From the NCBI GenBank assembly GCA_025361725.1, contig JANYJV010000140.1, positions 73,428 through 110,099 on the forward strand: a stretch of 36,672 nucleotides of DNA, written 5' to 3'. Positions within the stretch are counted from its first letter, which is position 1, and the number at the start of each line of letters is the position of its first letter. Shown here in pieces: positions 17,729 to 26,875 of this stretch. The translations under genes were made by a program, and so were the position numbers. A model generated the notes under the pieces. That model was not told the DNA's origin and searched no databases. It was given only the letters and a program-made list of their open reading frames with translations. The DNA comes from Acidimicrobiia bacterium (lineage in GTDB: Bacteria > Actinomycetota > Acidimicrobiia > IMCC26256 > JAENVU01).

Positions 17729-19267
17729 GTGCGAATCGCCGCGGTGGACCTTGGATCGAACTCGTTCCACCTCATCATCGCGGACGTCCACCCGGATGGC
17801 AGCTTCACGCCGGTGAGCGGCGAGAAGGAGATGCTGCGGCTCGGCGACGTCGTGAGTCGTGAAGGGATGATCACCCTCGAAGCCGCCGACGCGGCCGTGG
17901 CCACGATGCGCCGATTCCGTCTCATCGCCGAGGCCGCCGGCGCCACCGAAATCCTGGCGTGCGCCACCAGCGCACTCCGCAGTGCGAGCAACGGCGCCGA
18001 AGTCCTGGACCGGATCGAGCGTGAGGCGGGCATCACCGCCGACGTGATCGACGGTCTCGAAGAAGCGCGCCTGATCTTCACGGCGATCCGGGCCGCCGTC
18101 ACCATCGACCCGTCGCCGGCGGTATGTTTCGACTTGGGGGGCGGCAGCCTCGAGATCATGGTCGGCGATGTCGGTGGCCTCACGTGGGCGGCGAGTGAAC
18201 GGCTCGGGGTCGCGCGTCTGAGCGCGGAGTTCGTGCGTTCTGATCCGATCTCAGAAGCTGATCGCCGGCGGCTGCGTCAACACATCCTCAGCGTGCTCGG
18301 ACCCCGAGCGATCGACGCGGGAGAGTTCGAGCCGAAGATGGCGATCGGAAGCAGCGGCACCATCGAGGATCTCGGGCACATGATCGCCGCCCGCCGCGAC
18401 GCCAAGATGCCGCGCACGTTTCACCACCTCTCGTTCACCCGCGACGAACTCGACGAGTTGCGAGATGTGCTGGTTGACTGCACGAGTGCCCAACGCAAGA
18501 AGCTCGACGGTCTGGACGCGAAGCGGATCGACCTGATCGTGGCCGGCGCGGAGCTCATGAGCATCGCGATGGAGCTGTTCGATGTCGCCGAGATGACGGT
18601 CAGCGAGTGGGCGCTGCGAGAGGGCATGGTGCTCGATGCCGTGGGCCGCCACGACGAAGCCGACTGGTCCGACGATCCGTTCGCGATCCGCCGGGCGTCG
18701 GTCCAGTCACTGGCTCGGCGCTGTTCGTGGCCCGAAGCCCACTCTCGTCACGTTGCCCGCCTCGCGCTCGAGCTGTTCGATCAGACGCGTGAGCTCCACC
18801 ACCTCGACGACGACGATCGGGAACTCCTCGAGTACGGGGCACTGCTCCACGACATCGGCGAACACGTCGCGCACGAAGGTCACGATCGCCACGCCGCGTA
18901 TCTCGTCCACCACGGCAACCTGCGCGGCCTCACACCCGCCGCCATCAGCGTGTTGACCGGTCTCGTCCGCTGGCACCGGCGTGGGGACCCCAAGCCCAAC
19001 GACGATCTTGTCGGCACCTTGGACCCTGACCAGCGCGACCGCGTCCGCCGGCTCGCGGCCATCCTCCGCATCGCCGACGGCCTCGACCGCGGGCGCAAGC
19101 AAGTGGTGACGGGGGTCCAGGTTCGGCTCGGCCCCGAGTTGGTTCTGCTCCCCATCCGCTCCGATGGCGACCCCGAACTCGAACTCTGGGGTGCTCGTCG
19201 CAAACGGGAGTTGTTCGAGCGCACCTTCTCCCGAGAAGTCGAGTTCACCGCCCACCCGGCCGGCTGA
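17729..19267 (+). CDS. Ppx/GppA phosphatase with C-terminal HD domain
   Basis: AAVDLGSNSFHLIIADV, ATSALRSASNG, CFDLGGGSLEIMVG, HD motif ALLHDIGEHV. Confidence 0.92.
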   Translation: MRIAAVDLGSNSFHLIIADVHPDGSFTPVSGEKEMLRLGDVVSREGMITLEAADAAVATMRRFRLIAEAAGATEILACATSALRSASNGAEVLDRIEREAGITADVIDGLEEARLIFTAIRAAVTIDPSPAVCFDLGGGSLEIMVGDVGGLTWAASERLGVARLSAEFVRSDPISEADRRRLRQHILSVLGPRAIDAGEFEPKMAIGSSGTIEDLGHMIAARRDAKMPRTFHHLSFTRDELDELRDVLVDCTSAQRKKLDGLDAKRIDLIVAGAELMSIAMELFDVAEMTVSEWALREGMVLDAVGRHDEADWSDDPFAIRRASVQSLARRCSWPEAHSRHVARLALELFDQTRELHHLDDDDRELLEYGALLHDIGEHVAHEGHDRHAAYLVHHGNLRGLTPAAISVLTGLVRWHRRGDPKPNDDLVGTLDPDQRDRVRRLAAILRIADGLDRGRKQVVTGVQVRLGPELVLLPIRSDGDPELELWGARRKRELFERTFSREVEFTAHPAG

Positions 19268-19276
19268 ACTTCAGCG

Positions 19277-19903
19277 CTAGAGACCCGTCGCCGTGTGGTG
19301 AAGAATGCGAGCAGTGGTCTCCACCACATCGGCACGTGAGGTTCCGTAGGCTCCGAGGTCAGCGTGGAAGGCCGCCATGCGCTCCAACATGGAGACCATC
19401 GCCGCAGCAGCTGCGTAGGGAGCAAGACCGGAGTCGACCCGCGCCGCGACCTTGGCGCCGATGCCTTCGGTGAGTGGCCGGAGCGCGGCGTTACGCACCG
19501 CACGGAACCGCTCGTCACCCTCCTGCGCAGCGAGGTTGCGAGTACGCAACACCGCGCGATGGGAATCCCAGTTCGCGATAAACACCTCCACCAGTTGGCG
19601 CGCGCAGTCGAGACCGTTGGTGCCGTTCCAATCTTGGCTGAGGAGTCTGCTCAGCGACGCGGTCTCTTCGCCGACGGCCGCCGAGAGCGCGAGCACCGCC
19701 GCTTCCACATCACCGAAGTATTGGTAGAAAGTCGCCGGCGAGAGTCCGACGGCCCGAGCGATGTCCACCACCTTCAGCTCGCGCAGACCGTTGTCCTCGA
19801 GCAACTGTGCGGTGGCATTCAGGAGTCGCTGGCGAGTCTCGGCGCCGCGCCGCCCCAATGGCCGGCCATCAAGGGCAACGGTGGTGGCGCCGTCGTCAGG
19901 CAT
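19277..19903 (-). CDS. TetR family transcriptional regulator
   Basis: TRQRLLNATAQLLEDNGLRELKVVDIARAVGLSPATFYQYFGDVEAAV HTH. Confidence 0.92.
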   Translation of the reverse strand: MPDDGATTVALDGRPLGRRGAETRQRLLNATAQLLEDNGLRELKVVDIARAVGLSPATFYQYFGDVEAAVLALSAAVGEETASLSRLLSQDWNGTNGLDCARQLVEVFIANWDSHRAVLRTRNLAAQEGDERFRAVRNAALRPLTEGIGAKVAARVDSGLAPYAAAAAMVSMLERMAAFHADLGAYGTSRADVVETTARILHHTATGL

Positions 19904-20318
19904 CGGGCCCGAAGTCCACGAACGCCACCTCATCACTCGCTGGACGATACGTGGCGCGAAGCCGCATGCCGATCACCGCATCCTCGGGCGCGACCGTCGG
20001 CAACTGGGCGATGAAACGCGCACCGGGTTCGTCGAGATCGACGAGCCCAACCACGAACGGGACCTGCTCCTTGAACGGCGGGATCCCGTTCTGACGGATC
20101 ACCGTGAATGAGTGCAGCGAGCCGAGGCCGGTCGCCGTGATCCACTCCAGACGCTCCGAGCCGCAGTGTGGGCAGGCGAGGCGCGGGTAGTGGTGATGAA
20201 GTCCGCAGTTCGGACAACGCTGGATGCGCAACTCACCTCGCAAGGCCCCGGCGAAGAACTCAGCCGCCTCCGGTGAGACCCGGGGGATCAAGTAGGACGG
20301 CACACCGGTGTCGCTCAC
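19896..20318 (-). CDS. Zn-ribbon OB-fold (DUF35) protein
   Basis: CPNCGLHHHYPRLACPHCGSERLEW ribbon followed by OB-fold; overlaps thiolase stop. Confidence 0.9.
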   Translation of the reverse strand: MSDTGVPSYLIPRVSPEAAEFFAGALRGELRIQRCPNCGLHHHYPRLACPHCGSERLEWITATGLGSLHSFTVIRQNGIPPFKEQVPFVVGLVDLDEPGARFIAQLPTVAPEDAVIGMRLRATYRPASDEVAFVDFGPDA

Positions 20319-21478
20319 GCCGGCTCGGTCCCGAACACAACCGTGCCCATCGTGGAGAGCCAGCCGCCGCTGCCGTGCGCAACTGCGATCTCCGCACCAT
20401 CGACCTGGCTGTCGCCGGCCTCGCCGCGGAGTTGGCGAACCGCTTCACACATGAGGAACAGACCGCGCATCCCCGGATGGGTGGCCGAGAGGCCGCCGCC
20501 GTCGGTGTTGGTAGGAAGCGCACCACCGAGCCGAAGCGCGCCCGACGCGACGAACGGTCCACCCTCGCCCTTCGGCGCGAAGCCGAGATCCTCGAGGCAC
20601 ACCAGGACGGTGTACGTGAACGAGTCGTACATCTGAAAGGTGTCGACATCGGCCGGAGAGATGCCCGCTTCGGTGAAGGCTTTCGGCCCGGTCACTGCCC
20701 CGGCAGTCACGGTGAGGTCCGGCATCGCCTGGATCGAGTGATGAGTCATACCCGCCGCCGCACCGCGCACGTAGACGAGTGGACGACCGGACTCCTTCGC
20801 GCGCTCCTCGGTCGTCAGCACGATGGCGCAACCGCCGTCGGAGACCACGCAGCAATCCAGTTTGTGGAGCGGATCAGCGACGAGACGCGAGCCCAGGACG
20901 TCGTCCACGGTGATCGGGTCCCGGTACATGGCGTTCGGGTTCCGCCCCGCGTGCTCTCGCGTCTGCACCGAGATCGACGCAAGCTGTTCCGAGGTGGTGC
21001 CGTACTGATGCATGTGCCGTTGTGCGGCCATGGCGTATGCGCCCACCAAGGTGAGCCCGGTCGGCAACTCCCAACTCATCGGATACGGCATGGCCGCGGC
21101 GCCGCCACCACCGGCGCGCCCGGTTCCGAGCGACCGCCCCGCCGCCGAGAACTCGTTGTTGCCGTAGACGATCGCAACGGTGTCCACGTCGCCGGCCTGA
21201 ATGGCGCGGTACGCGTGCAGGAGATGGAACTCGAAGCTCGAACCTCCACAACTGGTGGAGTCGAGCCAGTGCGGGGTAAGACCCAAGTATTCCGCGAGCT
21301 GCACCTCGTGCATCCCGCCGTACCCTGCCGACGCAAGGCCGTCGATCTCCTGCTTGGTCATGTTGGCATCCGCCGCCGCGCGGCCGAACGCCTGCGCCTG
21401 GAGCATCAGCGCGCTCAGGTCCGGCGTCTTCGGACCGTCGGCCAATCCCACACCGGCAACACACACGCGACGGGTCAC
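20315..21478 (-). CDS. Thiolase family / lipid-transfer protein-like acetyl-CoA acetyltransferase
   Basis: SCGGSSFEFHLLHAYRAIQAGDVDTVAIVYG, GMRGLFLMCEAVRQLRGEAG, HGSGGWLSTMGTVVFG. Confidence 0.9.
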   Translation of the reverse strand: MTRRVCVAGVGLADGPKTPDLSALMLQAQAFGRAAADANMTKQEIDGLASAGYGGMHEVQLAEYLGLTPHWLDSTSCGGSSFEFHLLHAYRAIQAGDVDTVAIVYGNNEFSAAGRSLGTGRAGGGGAAAMPYPMSWELPTGLTLVGAYAMAAQRHMHQYGTTSEQLASISVQTREHAGRNPNAMYRDPITVDDVLGSRLVADPLHKLDCCVVSDGGCAIVLTTEERAKESGRPLVYVRGAAAGMTHHSIQAMPDLTVTAGAVTGPKAFTEAGISPADVDTFQMYDSFTYTVLVCLEDLGFAPKGEGGPFVASGALRLGGALPTNTDGGGLSATHPGMRGLFLMCEAVRQLRGEAGDSQVDGAEIAVAHGSGGWLSTMGTVVFGTEPA

Positions 21479-21531
21479 GGCGGCGGACCCTACTGAAACG
21501 GGTCACCGCGTGTTGTGGGAGCATCGACGAC

Positions 21532-22434
21532 GTGTTGTCCGACCTGCTCCGCCCTCTGTCCTCCGATCTCGCCGACGCGTTCGCGGACACACCGACGCCC
21601 GTGCCACTACGTGACGATCACATTGCGTTCTTCGACCGGCCGCTGCCCGATCTCGGGGACTCCTCCACACGCGTCGTCATCCTCGTCGGGCCTGAGGCGA
21701 CGGGTGCTCAGTCGGCACTGCATGCCCTCGCCGACCATCTGGGCGCCCCGGTGGCCAACACCTGGGGCGCCAAGGGCATCTACCCGTGGGATGACCCTCA
21801 TCACATCGGCACGTGTGGACTGCAGCGCGATGACTTCTCGCTGCTCGGGTTCGGTGAGTTCGACGTCGTGCTCATGCTGGGCATCGACGACCTCGAAGCG
21901 AAGCCGGACCGGAGCACCTGCCGGAAGATCGAGGAGATGCGCCCCTATGCGCTCGATCAACTTCGTTCCGCCTCGACACCTCGGCCGATGGTGTCGCAGC
22001 CGAACCAGCTCTACACCCGGATGGCCGCGATCGCGCAGCCGGGATACGTGGACGACTCGTACCCCCGCCATCCGGCGCGTGCGGTCATGGACTTGAAGCA
22101 GTCACTGGGGCCGGGCACGCGGGTCACCGCGCAGCCCGGGCTCGCCGGACTCTGGATCGCGCGGACGTTCCCCACGGACCGCATGGGTAGCGTGATCGTT
22201 CCTGCCGTCGATCGGCCTGGAATCGGCGCGGCCGTCGGGTTGGTGTCGGCGGCACAGGGCGCCGACACCGTTGGCGTCGTGCAGGGTCCCGTCGACGATG
22301 TCACCGCCGAAGTCATGCGCGTCGCCCACCACCACGAGCTACCGCTGCGACTCGAAGTGTGGGACGACGACGTCGACTGGTCCCGCACCGCAAACCTCAT
22401 CGCCGCCGCCGGCCCCGTTGTCGCCTGGACCTGA
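21532..22434 (+). CDS. TPP-enzyme-fold (acetolactate synthase-like) truncated protein, probably lacking the TPP-binding motif
   Basis: Central-domain pattern VVILVGPEATGAQSALHALADHLGAPVANTWGAKGIYPWDDPHHIGTCG; C-domain-like GAAVGLVSAAQGADTVGVVQGPVDD without GDG. Confidence 0.6.
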   Translation: MLSDLLRPLSSDLADAFADTPTPVPLRDDHIAFFDRPLPDLGDSSTRVVILVGPEATGAQSALHALADHLGAPVANTWGAKGIYPWDDPHHIGTCGLQRDDFSLLGFGEFDVVLMLGIDDLEAKPDRSTCRKIEEMRPYALDQLRSASTPRPMVSQPNQLYTRMAAIAQPGYVDDSYPRHPARAVMDLKQSLGPGTRVTAQPGLAGLWIARTFPTDRMGSVIVPAVDRPGIGAAVGLVSAAQGADTVGVVQGPVDDVTAEVMRVAHHHELPLRLEVWDDDVDWSRTANLIAAAGPVVAWT

Positions 22435-22458
22435 CCCAACGCCGGCCCTCCGATCCGC

Positions 22459-22505
22459 CGGCGTTTGTGTCTCAAGCCGCAGCGAGCGGCCTCAGACGAC
22501 AAGCG
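22459..22505. terminator. Imperfect hairpin (H5) downstream of the TPP-fold gene
   Basis: GCGTTTGTGTCT ... CCGC agcga GCGG ... AGACGACAAGCG; resembles H2. Confidence 0.5.
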
Positions 22506-22529
22506 ATGGGTTCCCGCTCGGCAGGAAAG

Positions 22530-22618
22530 CCGAAGCGAGGCGTCAGCGCGACCAGGTCCAGCCGATGACCCGCCGAGCGGGGCCCGAGCGGCCTGCGACG
22601 AAGTCGCAAGAGCGGGAA
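22530..22618 (+). repeat. Dispersed repeat, divergent copy 2
   Basis: GCCGAAGCGAGG ... GGGGCCCGAGCGGCC-TGCGACgaaGTCGCA-AGAGCGGGAAA. Confidence 0.7.
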
Positions 22619-22674
22619 AGTAGGTACCGTGTCGAATCCAGGCCCATCCGCCCCCCAAACCCCGGGAGCCAGCA

Positions 22675-23958
22675 GTGCAGATCGACGACATGATCATCGT
22701 GAGCGTGGACGACCACATCGTCGAGCCGCCGAACATGTTCGACGCCCACCTGCCCGCCAAGTACGCGGACATCGCACCGAAGCTCATTCGCAAGGACGAT
22801 GGCACGGACGTCTGGAAGTTCCAGACCATCGAGGTTCCGAACATCGGCCTCAACGCGGTGGCCGGTCGACCGAAGGAGGAGTACGGGATCGATCCCACCT
22901 CCTTCGACGAGATCCGCCCCGGTTGCTACGACGTCGAGAAGCGGATTCTCGACATGAACGCCAACGGCACACTCGGCTCGATGAACTTTCCCAGCCTTCC
23001 CGGTTTCGCCGGCCGCCTCTTCGCCACGCTGGAGGACAAAGACACCGCAAAGGTGTTGGTCCAGGCGTACAACGACTGGCACATCGACGAGTGGTGCGGC
23101 CACGCGCCGAACCGGTTCATCCCGTTGGCAATCCCGATGATCTGGGACCCCGAGGCACTCGCCGACGAGGTCCGGCGGGTCGCGAAGAAGGGGTGCCACG
23201 CGATCACGTTCCCGGAGAACCCCGAACCCTTGAACCTGCCGAGCCTCCATTCAGACCACTGGGATCCGTTCTGGCAAGCCTGCTCGGACGAAGCCACCGT
23301 CGTCTGCATGCACATCGGTTCGTCGGGCAAGCTGGTCATGACCTCGGTTGATGCGCCGATCGACGTGTTGATCACACTCCAGCCGATGAACATCGTCCAG
23401 TGCGCGGCGGACCTCATCCACTCCCCCGTGTTCCGGAAATTCCCCGACGTCACCGTGGCGCTCTCCGAAGGCGGCATCGGTTGGATCCCGTACTTCCTCG
23501 AGCGCCTCGACCGCTCCTACAAACTCCACAAAGCGTGGACCGGTGCGGACTTCGGTTCCAAGCTGCCGAGCGAAGTCTTCCTCGAGCACGTCATGCTCTG
23601 TTACATCAACGACGGTGTCGGCGTGAAGCTCGCGCGCGACATCGGCGTCGAGCGCATCACCGTCGAGATCGACTACCCGCACTCCGACGCAAACTGGCCC
23701 GACGCGCCCGAGGTCATCGCCGCGGAGTTCGCGACTACCGACCTCACGGACGCCGAGATCAACGCCATGACGCATGAGAACGCCATGCGGTTTTTCCAGT
23801 ACGACCCGTTCGCCACGCGTCCGCGCGAACGCTGTACCGTCGGCGCGCTTCGGACTGAAGCCGTCGGTTGGGATGTCTCCCCGAAAGCCACCGCCCTCCG
23901 GAAACCCACTCACCACGACGGCCCGGTCAAGATCACCGACCTCTCCCCGACTGCGTAA
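22675..23958 (+). CDS. Amidohydrolase family protein (PF04909-like)
   Basis: SVDDHIVEPPNMFDAHLP, MHIGSSG, SEGGIGWIPYFLERLD, IEIDYPHSDANWPD motifs; GTG start with upstream GGGAG. Confidence 0.92.
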   Translation: MQIDDMIIVSVDDHIVEPPNMFDAHLPAKYADIAPKLIRKDDGTDVWKFQTIEVPNIGLNAVAGRPKEEYGIDPTSFDEIRPGCYDVEKRILDMNANGTLGSMNFPSLPGFAGRLFATLEDKDTAKVLVQAYNDWHIDEWCGHAPNRFIPLAIPMIWDPEALADEVRRVAKKGCHAITFPENPEPLNLPSLHSDHWDPFWQACSDEATVVCMHIGSSGKLVMTSVDAPIDVLITLQPMNIVQCAADLIHSPVFRKFPDVTVALSEGGIGWIPYFLERLDRSYKLHKAWTGADFGSKLPSEVFLEHVMLCYINDGVGVKLARDIGVERITVEIDYPHSDANWPDAPEVIAAEFATTDLTDAEINAMTHENAMRFFQYDPFATRPRERCTVGALRTEAVGWDVSPKATALRKPTHHDGPVKITDLSPTA

Positions 23959-23969
23959 ATCAGCAACCG

Positions 23970-24057
23970 AAGGTGAGGGACAAAAGCACGCGCTTGCCAC
24001 AGTCCGCGCCCCCGAACCGGGGCCCGAGCGGCCTGGCCCGCAGGGCCGAGAGCGGGA
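23970..24057 (+). repeat. Dispersed repeat, copy 3 (first of tandem pair)
   Basis: 88 bp identical to 24062-24149. Confidence 0.97.
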
Positions 24058-24061
24058 GACC

Positions 24062-24149
24062 AAGGTGAGGGACAAAAGCACGCGCTTGCCACAGTCCGCG
24101 CCCCCGAACCGGGGCCCGAGCGGCCTGGCCCGCAGGGCCGAGAGCGGGA
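24062..24149 (+). repeat. Dispersed repeat, copy 4 (second of tandem pair, period 92 bp)
   Basis: 88 bp identical to 23970-24057; ends 5 nt before P450 GTG start. Confidence 0.97.
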
Positions 24150-24154
24150 AATCA

Positions 24155-25312
24155 GTGTTCGATCCTTATGCGTACGAAACCCACGAGGACCCGTACCCGA
24201 TCTACCGGTCATTGCGCGACGACGCGCCTGCGTACGTCGACGAGACCAGGGGGTTCTGGGCATTGTCGTGCTACGACGACGTCCGTCGCGCCATCGACGA
24301 CTGGCACACCTTCTCGTCGACCGGTGGCATCACCCTCGAACGGGATGCGCAGGCAGTTGACCCGATGCTCATCGAGATGGATCCGCCGCGCCACACCGAG
24401 CTCCGAGCGCTGGTCAGCCGGGCCTTCACACCCAAGCGAGTCGCCAATCTCGCCACCCCGACACGCACCCTCGCCACCGAACTCCTCGCCGCGTGTGGTC
24501 CCGAGTTCGACGCGATCGAAGACTTCGCCGGGGTGCTGCCGATGGCGGTCATCTCCACCATGCTCGGCATCCCCCGTGCGGACCAGGACGAGGTACGCGG
24601 TTGGACCGACGCGATGTTGCATCGCGAAGCCGACAGTTCAGACATCACCGAGGCCGGTCTCGCCGGCGCCACGCAGCTGTACCTCTACCTGGACCGGCTG
24701 ATTGCCACTCGGCGCGACGCACCCGGCTCTGATCTCGCGAGCGCGCTCATCACTGCGTCGGACGATGCGCAATCACTCCGGCCCGAGGAGGTCATGGGTT
24801 TCCTGTTCCTCCTCGTGATCGCCGGCAACGAGACCACCACGAAGCTGATCGGCAATGCGCTGTACTGGCTCTGGAAGTTTCCTGATCAGCGAGACCTGCT
24901 CCTCCGCGATCCGTCGGCCATCCCGATGGCGGTCGAGGAGATCCTTCGCTACGACACTTCGACTCAGAGCCTGGCCCGCCTCCTCACCCGCGACGTCGAA
25001 CTGCATGGCACCACGTTGCCGGCAGGGATGAAGGGGCTGCTGCTTTTCGGCTCCGCCAATCGCGACGAACGGCAGTGGGCGGACGCGGACATCCTCGACG
25101 TCACCCGAAACCCGGCCGGCCACCTCGCGTTCGGTCATGGCATCCACCACTGTCTGGGCGCAGCCTTGGCCCGGCTGGAAACTCGCGTCGCGCTCGAAGA
25201 ACTTCTGCCCCGGCTCGGCCGCTACGACATCGACGAGCCGGCAGCGCGACGGGTCCACTCGGGCAACGTTCGCGGTTTCGCCCAACTCCCCGTGATCGGA
25301 TCACCCTCATGA
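24155..25312 (+). CDS. Cytochrome P450
   Basis: IAGNETTTKLIGNALYWL I-helix, EEILRYDT (ExxR), HLAFGHGIHHCLGAALARLE heme-Cys motif; GTG start. Confidence 0.95.
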   Translation: MFDPYAYETHEDPYPIYRSLRDDAPAYVDETRGFWALSCYDDVRRAIDDWHTFSSTGGITLERDAQAVDPMLIEMDPPRHTELRALVSRAFTPKRVANLATPTRTLATELLAACGPEFDAIEDFAGVLPMAVISTMLGIPRADQDEVRGWTDAMLHREADSSDITEAGLAGATQLYLYLDRLIATRRDAPGSDLASALITASDDAQSLRPEEVMGFLFLLVIAGNETTTKLIGNALYWLWKFPDQRDLLLRDPSAIPMAVEEILRYDTSTQSLARLLTRDVELHGTTLPAGMKGLLLFGSANRDERQWADADILDVTRNPAGHLAFGHGIHHCLGAALARLETRVALEELLPRLGRYDIDEPAARRVHSGNVRGFAQLPVIGSPS

Positions 25313-26019
25313 CCGCAACGGTCGTGCTCGTGCACGGCGCGTGGCACGGGGCCTGGTGTTGGGACCTCGTGGTCGGCCAACTCCGGAAGCAGGCCGTGCC
25401 CGTCGTCGCGATCGACCTGCCCGGTCACGGTGCCAGCACCGAACCCCTCACCGACCTCCACGGCCACGGTGACGCCGTACGCGCCGCGCTCGACGCGATC
25501 GACGGACCGGTCGTGCTCGTCGGCCACTCCTACGGCGGCGCCGCGATCACCGACGCCGGAACCCACCCTTCCGTGCACCACCTCGTATATCTGACTGCCT
25601 TCAGTCTTGACGCCCACGAGAGCATCATCGCCAACGATCTCCCCGACGACGAACGTGCCGAACTCGCCGACGCCATCGAGTTCAACGAGGACGGGACCAT
25701 CGTCGTGGATCCGGCGAGAGCCGGCGACATCTTCTACGCCGATTGCGAGCCGGCCACAGTCGCGACCTACGTCTCGAAGTTGGTCCCCGAAGGTGCTGCG
25801 GGATTCTCGCAGTTGCCGCGCGCGGTGGCGTGGCGAGAACGACCGAGCACCTACGTGGTGTGCACTGAAGACCGCGCGATCGCGCCCGCACTGCAACGCC
25901 AGCTCGCCGCCCGATGCAACGACGTCATCGAGTGGCCAACATCCCACAGTCCGTTCGCAGCCCGTCCGGAGTTGGTGAGCGAGTTGCTCGTCACGCTCGC
26001 GCGAACGCTCGAGCCGTGA
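25309..26019 (+). CDS. Alpha/beta hydrolase
   Basis: VVLVHGAWHGAWCWDLV, VGHSYGGAAI, SHSPFAARPE; ATGA overlap with P450 stop. Confidence 0.92.
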   Translation: MTATVVLVHGAWHGAWCWDLVVGQLRKQAVPVVAIDLPGHGASTEPLTDLHGHGDAVRAALDAIDGPVVLVGHSYGGAAITDAGTHPSVHHLVYLTAFSLDAHESIIANDLPDDERAELADAIEFNEDGTIVVDPARAGDIFYADCEPATVATYVSKLVPEGAAGFSQLPRAVAWRERPSTYVVCTEDRAIAPALQRQLAARCNDVIEWPTSHSPFAARPELVSELLVTLARTLEP

Positions 26020-26792
26020 AGGACCGCACCGCCGACTACCAGCGCACGAATCGCGAGTTCTGGGACGACGACGCCGACGACTATCAAGCTGCGCACCAGG
26101 AACAGCTCGCCCGGCCCGGTCGGTGGGGAGTCTGGGGAACACCGGAGTCCGAACTCGGCGTCATCGGGAATGTCGACGGCCTTACGGTGCTGGAACTCGG
26201 GTGCGGCGCCGCGCAGCACACGATCGGCGTCGCGTCTGCCGCCGCTCGCCGAGTCGGACTCGACCTCTCCCGAGCCCAGCTCCGGCACGCGGTCGCGAAC
26301 CTGGAACGGGCCGGACTCCGAACACCGGTCGTCTGTGCGAGCGGAGTCGCCACCCCGTTCAAGGACGAGAGCTTCGATCTCGTCTTCTGCGATCACGGAG
26401 CCATGAGCTTCTGCGATCCGTACGACACTGTGCCGGAGGTCGCTCGGCTGCTCCGGCCCGGCGGCCGGCTCGTCTTCAATCTCTCGACGTTGTTTCGCCT
26501 CGTGTGCTTCCCGATCGGCGACCCTGATGCACCGATCAGCGATCGCCTTCACTCGCCGTACTTCGGAGCGCGCATGTTCGACTGGGGCGACGGAACCATC
26601 GACTTCCAGCTGACGCACGGCGAGTGGATCCGGCTGTTCCACGCGCACGGCTTCGAGATCGAAGATCTGATCGAGATTCAGGCGCCGGCGGACGCGTCCA
26701 CGAGCTACGAGTACGCCGACGTGGAGTGGGCTCGACGCTGGCCGACCGAAGAGGTTTGGAAAGTCCGCAGAGGCAAGAGGGCGAGCGGATAG
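26016..26792 (+). CDS. Class I SAM-dependent methyltransferase
   Basis: VLELGCGAAQHTIGVA, GLDLS, FDLVFCDHGAMSF, LLRPGGRLVFN; GTGA overlap with upstream gene. Confidence 0.92.
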   Translation: MKDRTADYQRTNREFWDDDADDYQAAHQEQLARPGRWGVWGTPESELGVIGNVDGLTVLELGCGAAQHTIGVASAAARRVGLDLSRAQLRHAVANLERAGLRTPVVCASGVATPFKDESFDLVFCDHGAMSFCDPYDTVPEVARLLRPGGRLVFNLSTLFRLVCFPIGDPDAPISDRLHSPYFGARMFDWGDGTIDFQLTHGEWIRLFHAHGFEIEDLIEIQAPADASTSYEYADVEWARRWPTEEVWKVRRGKRASG

Positions 26793-26800
26793 GCAGATCG

Positions 26801-26867
26801 AGCGCACGCGGTCTCCGCTCGCCCGTGGCCCGAGCGGCCCGTGAACGAAGTGAACAGGAGCGGGAAA
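26801..26867 (+). repeat. Dispersed repeat, divergent/partial copy 5 between convergent genes
   Basis: GGCCCGAGCGGCC-CGTGAACgaaGTGAACAG-GAGCGGGAAA shares conserved flanks with the other copies. Confidence 0.65.
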
Positions 26868-26875
26868 CCGGTGAC

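Noticed and set aside
16204-17862. 552-aa plus-strand ORF antisense to the aldehyde dehydrogenase
   Set aside because: Antisense shadow of a clear ALDH gene; no recognisable domain
23970-24149. Possible CRISPR array from the repeated units
   Set aside because: Only two 88-bp units with a 4-bp gap; no spacer structure and no cas genes
23774-24154. Upstream extension of the P450 ORF through the tandem repeat (reads ...VRAPEPGPERPGPQGRERE...)
   Set aside because: In-frame only because the repeat lacks stops; P450 homology begins at FDPYAYETHEDPYPIYRSL with a GTG at 24155
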